NCBI GenBank assembly: GCA_021823045.1
Contig: JAKAPB010000176.1
Coordinates: forward strand, 1 to 5,305
DNA from: Actinomycetes bacterium
Lineage (GTDB): Bacteria; Actinomycetota; Acidimicrobiia; Acidimicrobiales; Acidimicrobiaceae
Direction: 5' to 3'
Length of the DNA: 5,305 nucleotides
Below the pieces are notes generated by a model. It was given only the letters and a program-made list of their open reading frames with translations. It searched no databases and had not been told where the DNA came from. The position numbers were made by a program, and so were the translations under genes. Position 1 is the stretch's first letter, and the number at the start of each line of letters is the position of its first letter. Positions 4,881-5,305 of the stretch are shown here, piece by piece.

Positions 4881-5305
4881 CTATCGATTCCAGGGCATCC
4901 TGAAGCGAAAGCCAGAACCGACACCCAAGGCATCAATCACGTCGTCGGCGAGTACCCGCCCAATTGGGTGCAGGTCCTCGTCGACCACTACTACCGAGGA
5001 CCTGCGTGAAGCCTTCAATTTGTCGACGACCTCTTTTAGCATGTAGTCTGCTCCAACCATGACGGGTTCGACCTCGTGGACAAGATCGAAGACGAGTTCC
5101 TCGCGTGACGCAACGAGGATGTCAAAAAGTCCAAGGTCGTCGATGAAAACCCCGTCGTCATCGACTACAACCACACCATCGATGTCGACAGAATGTTCCT
5201 TTAAGCCCTTGAGTTTCTCGATGACCTCCTCGATCGTCTCCGCCAACTGTGCCACCACGATCGTGGTCGTCATGAAGCCGCCCGCCATCGCCTCGGGATA
5301 GTCCA
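4881..5305 (-). CDS. MgtE-type cytoplasmic domain protein (MgtE_N end plus CBS pair) without membrane domain, 5' partial
   Basis: Read on the minus strand, the frame is open from the right edge to TAG at 4883-4881; 140 residues are visible. The ATG at 5288 is internal, because codons before it read DYPEA and join into DYPEAMAGGFMTTTIVV, the hinge where MgtE_N passes into the first CBS domain (family form YPxxTAGGxMTT). Two CBS repeats follow: one with DGVVVVDDDGVFIDDLGLFDIL, one with SSVVVVDEDLHPIGRVLADDVIDAL. Both are rich in Asp, as expected where MgtE binds regulatory Mg2+. In MgtE channels a plug helix and five membrane helices come next; here the protein stops 12 residues after the second CBS (GSGFRFRMPWNR), and the 142 bases before the facing transporter gene cannot hold them. 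So it is probably a soluble sensor or regulator; a decayed mgtE is the alternative. It is convergent with the NRAMP-type gene, suggesting it serves that transporter. Confidence 0.85.
   Translation of the reverse strand, partial: DYPEAMAGGFMTTTIVVAQLAETIEEVIEKLKGLKEHSVDIDGVVVVDDDGVFIDDLGLFDILVASREELVFDLVHEVEPVMVGADYMLKEVVDKLKASRRSSVVVVDEDLHPIGRVLADDVIDALGVGSGFRFRMPWNR

Noticed and set aside
4887..5301. Open frames on the + strand (for example 5059-5301, Ser/Thr-rich) opposite the MgtE-like gene, and 4716-5009 across the gap
   Set aside because: Their translations are low-complexity mirrors of the minus-strand CBS frame or run across non-coding sequence. The minus-strand frame has clear MgtE/CBS motifs, so these are shadows.

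Overview
The window looks like ordinary chromosomal DNA of an actinomycete-type bacterium of roughly balanced GC. The clearest taxonomic hint is the peroxiredoxin: its active-site loop (YPAAMTTGCT) and its start (MKIGDKVANF) resemble mycobacterial/actinobacterial Bcp proteins more than the enterobacterial type. The NRAMP-type transporter also has the N- and C-terminal style I associate with actinobacterial members. A low-GC acidimicrobial lineage would fit, but that is a guess. No mobile element, phage gene, CRISPR array, tRNA or rRNA was seen.

Layout, left to right. (1) 1-1185, + strand: the 3' two thirds of a SulP-family anion permease ending in a STAS domain; its start lies off the left edge. 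(2) 1186-1402: a 217-base gap holding an 8-bp (10-bp with a bulge) long-range stem just before the next gene. (3) 1403-2080, +: a hemolysin III/PAQR-like seven-helix membrane protein with the metal-site histidines intact. (4) 2195-2695, +: a Bcp-type peroxiredoxin with peroxidatic and second cysteines, whose best start is a GTG. (5) 2696-3028: a 333-base gap with an unusually structured leader. It has an orphan perfect Shine-Dalgarno, a possible mini-ORF and an 8-bp inverted repeat that would bury the next gene's ribosome-binding site. (6) 3029-4738, +: a 569-residue NRAMP-superfamily transporter whose metal site lacks the usual Asn and Met. (7) 4881-5305, - strand, running off the right edge: the C-terminal part of an MgtE-type cytoplasmic domain (end of MgtE_N plus a CBS pair) that stops with no membrane domain.

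The most interesting unit is (5)-(7). The transporter's substitutions are of the kind described for NRAMP-related Mg2+ transporters (NRMTs). It is convergent with a soluble protein built from the Mg2+-sensing half of the MgtE channel. My inference is a split Mg2+ uptake system: an NRAMP-fold transporter plus a detached MgtE-like Mg2+ sensor, with a leader RNA that may gate translation of the transporter. The SulP, HlyIII and Bcp genes share a strand but show no clear functional link to that module or to each other.
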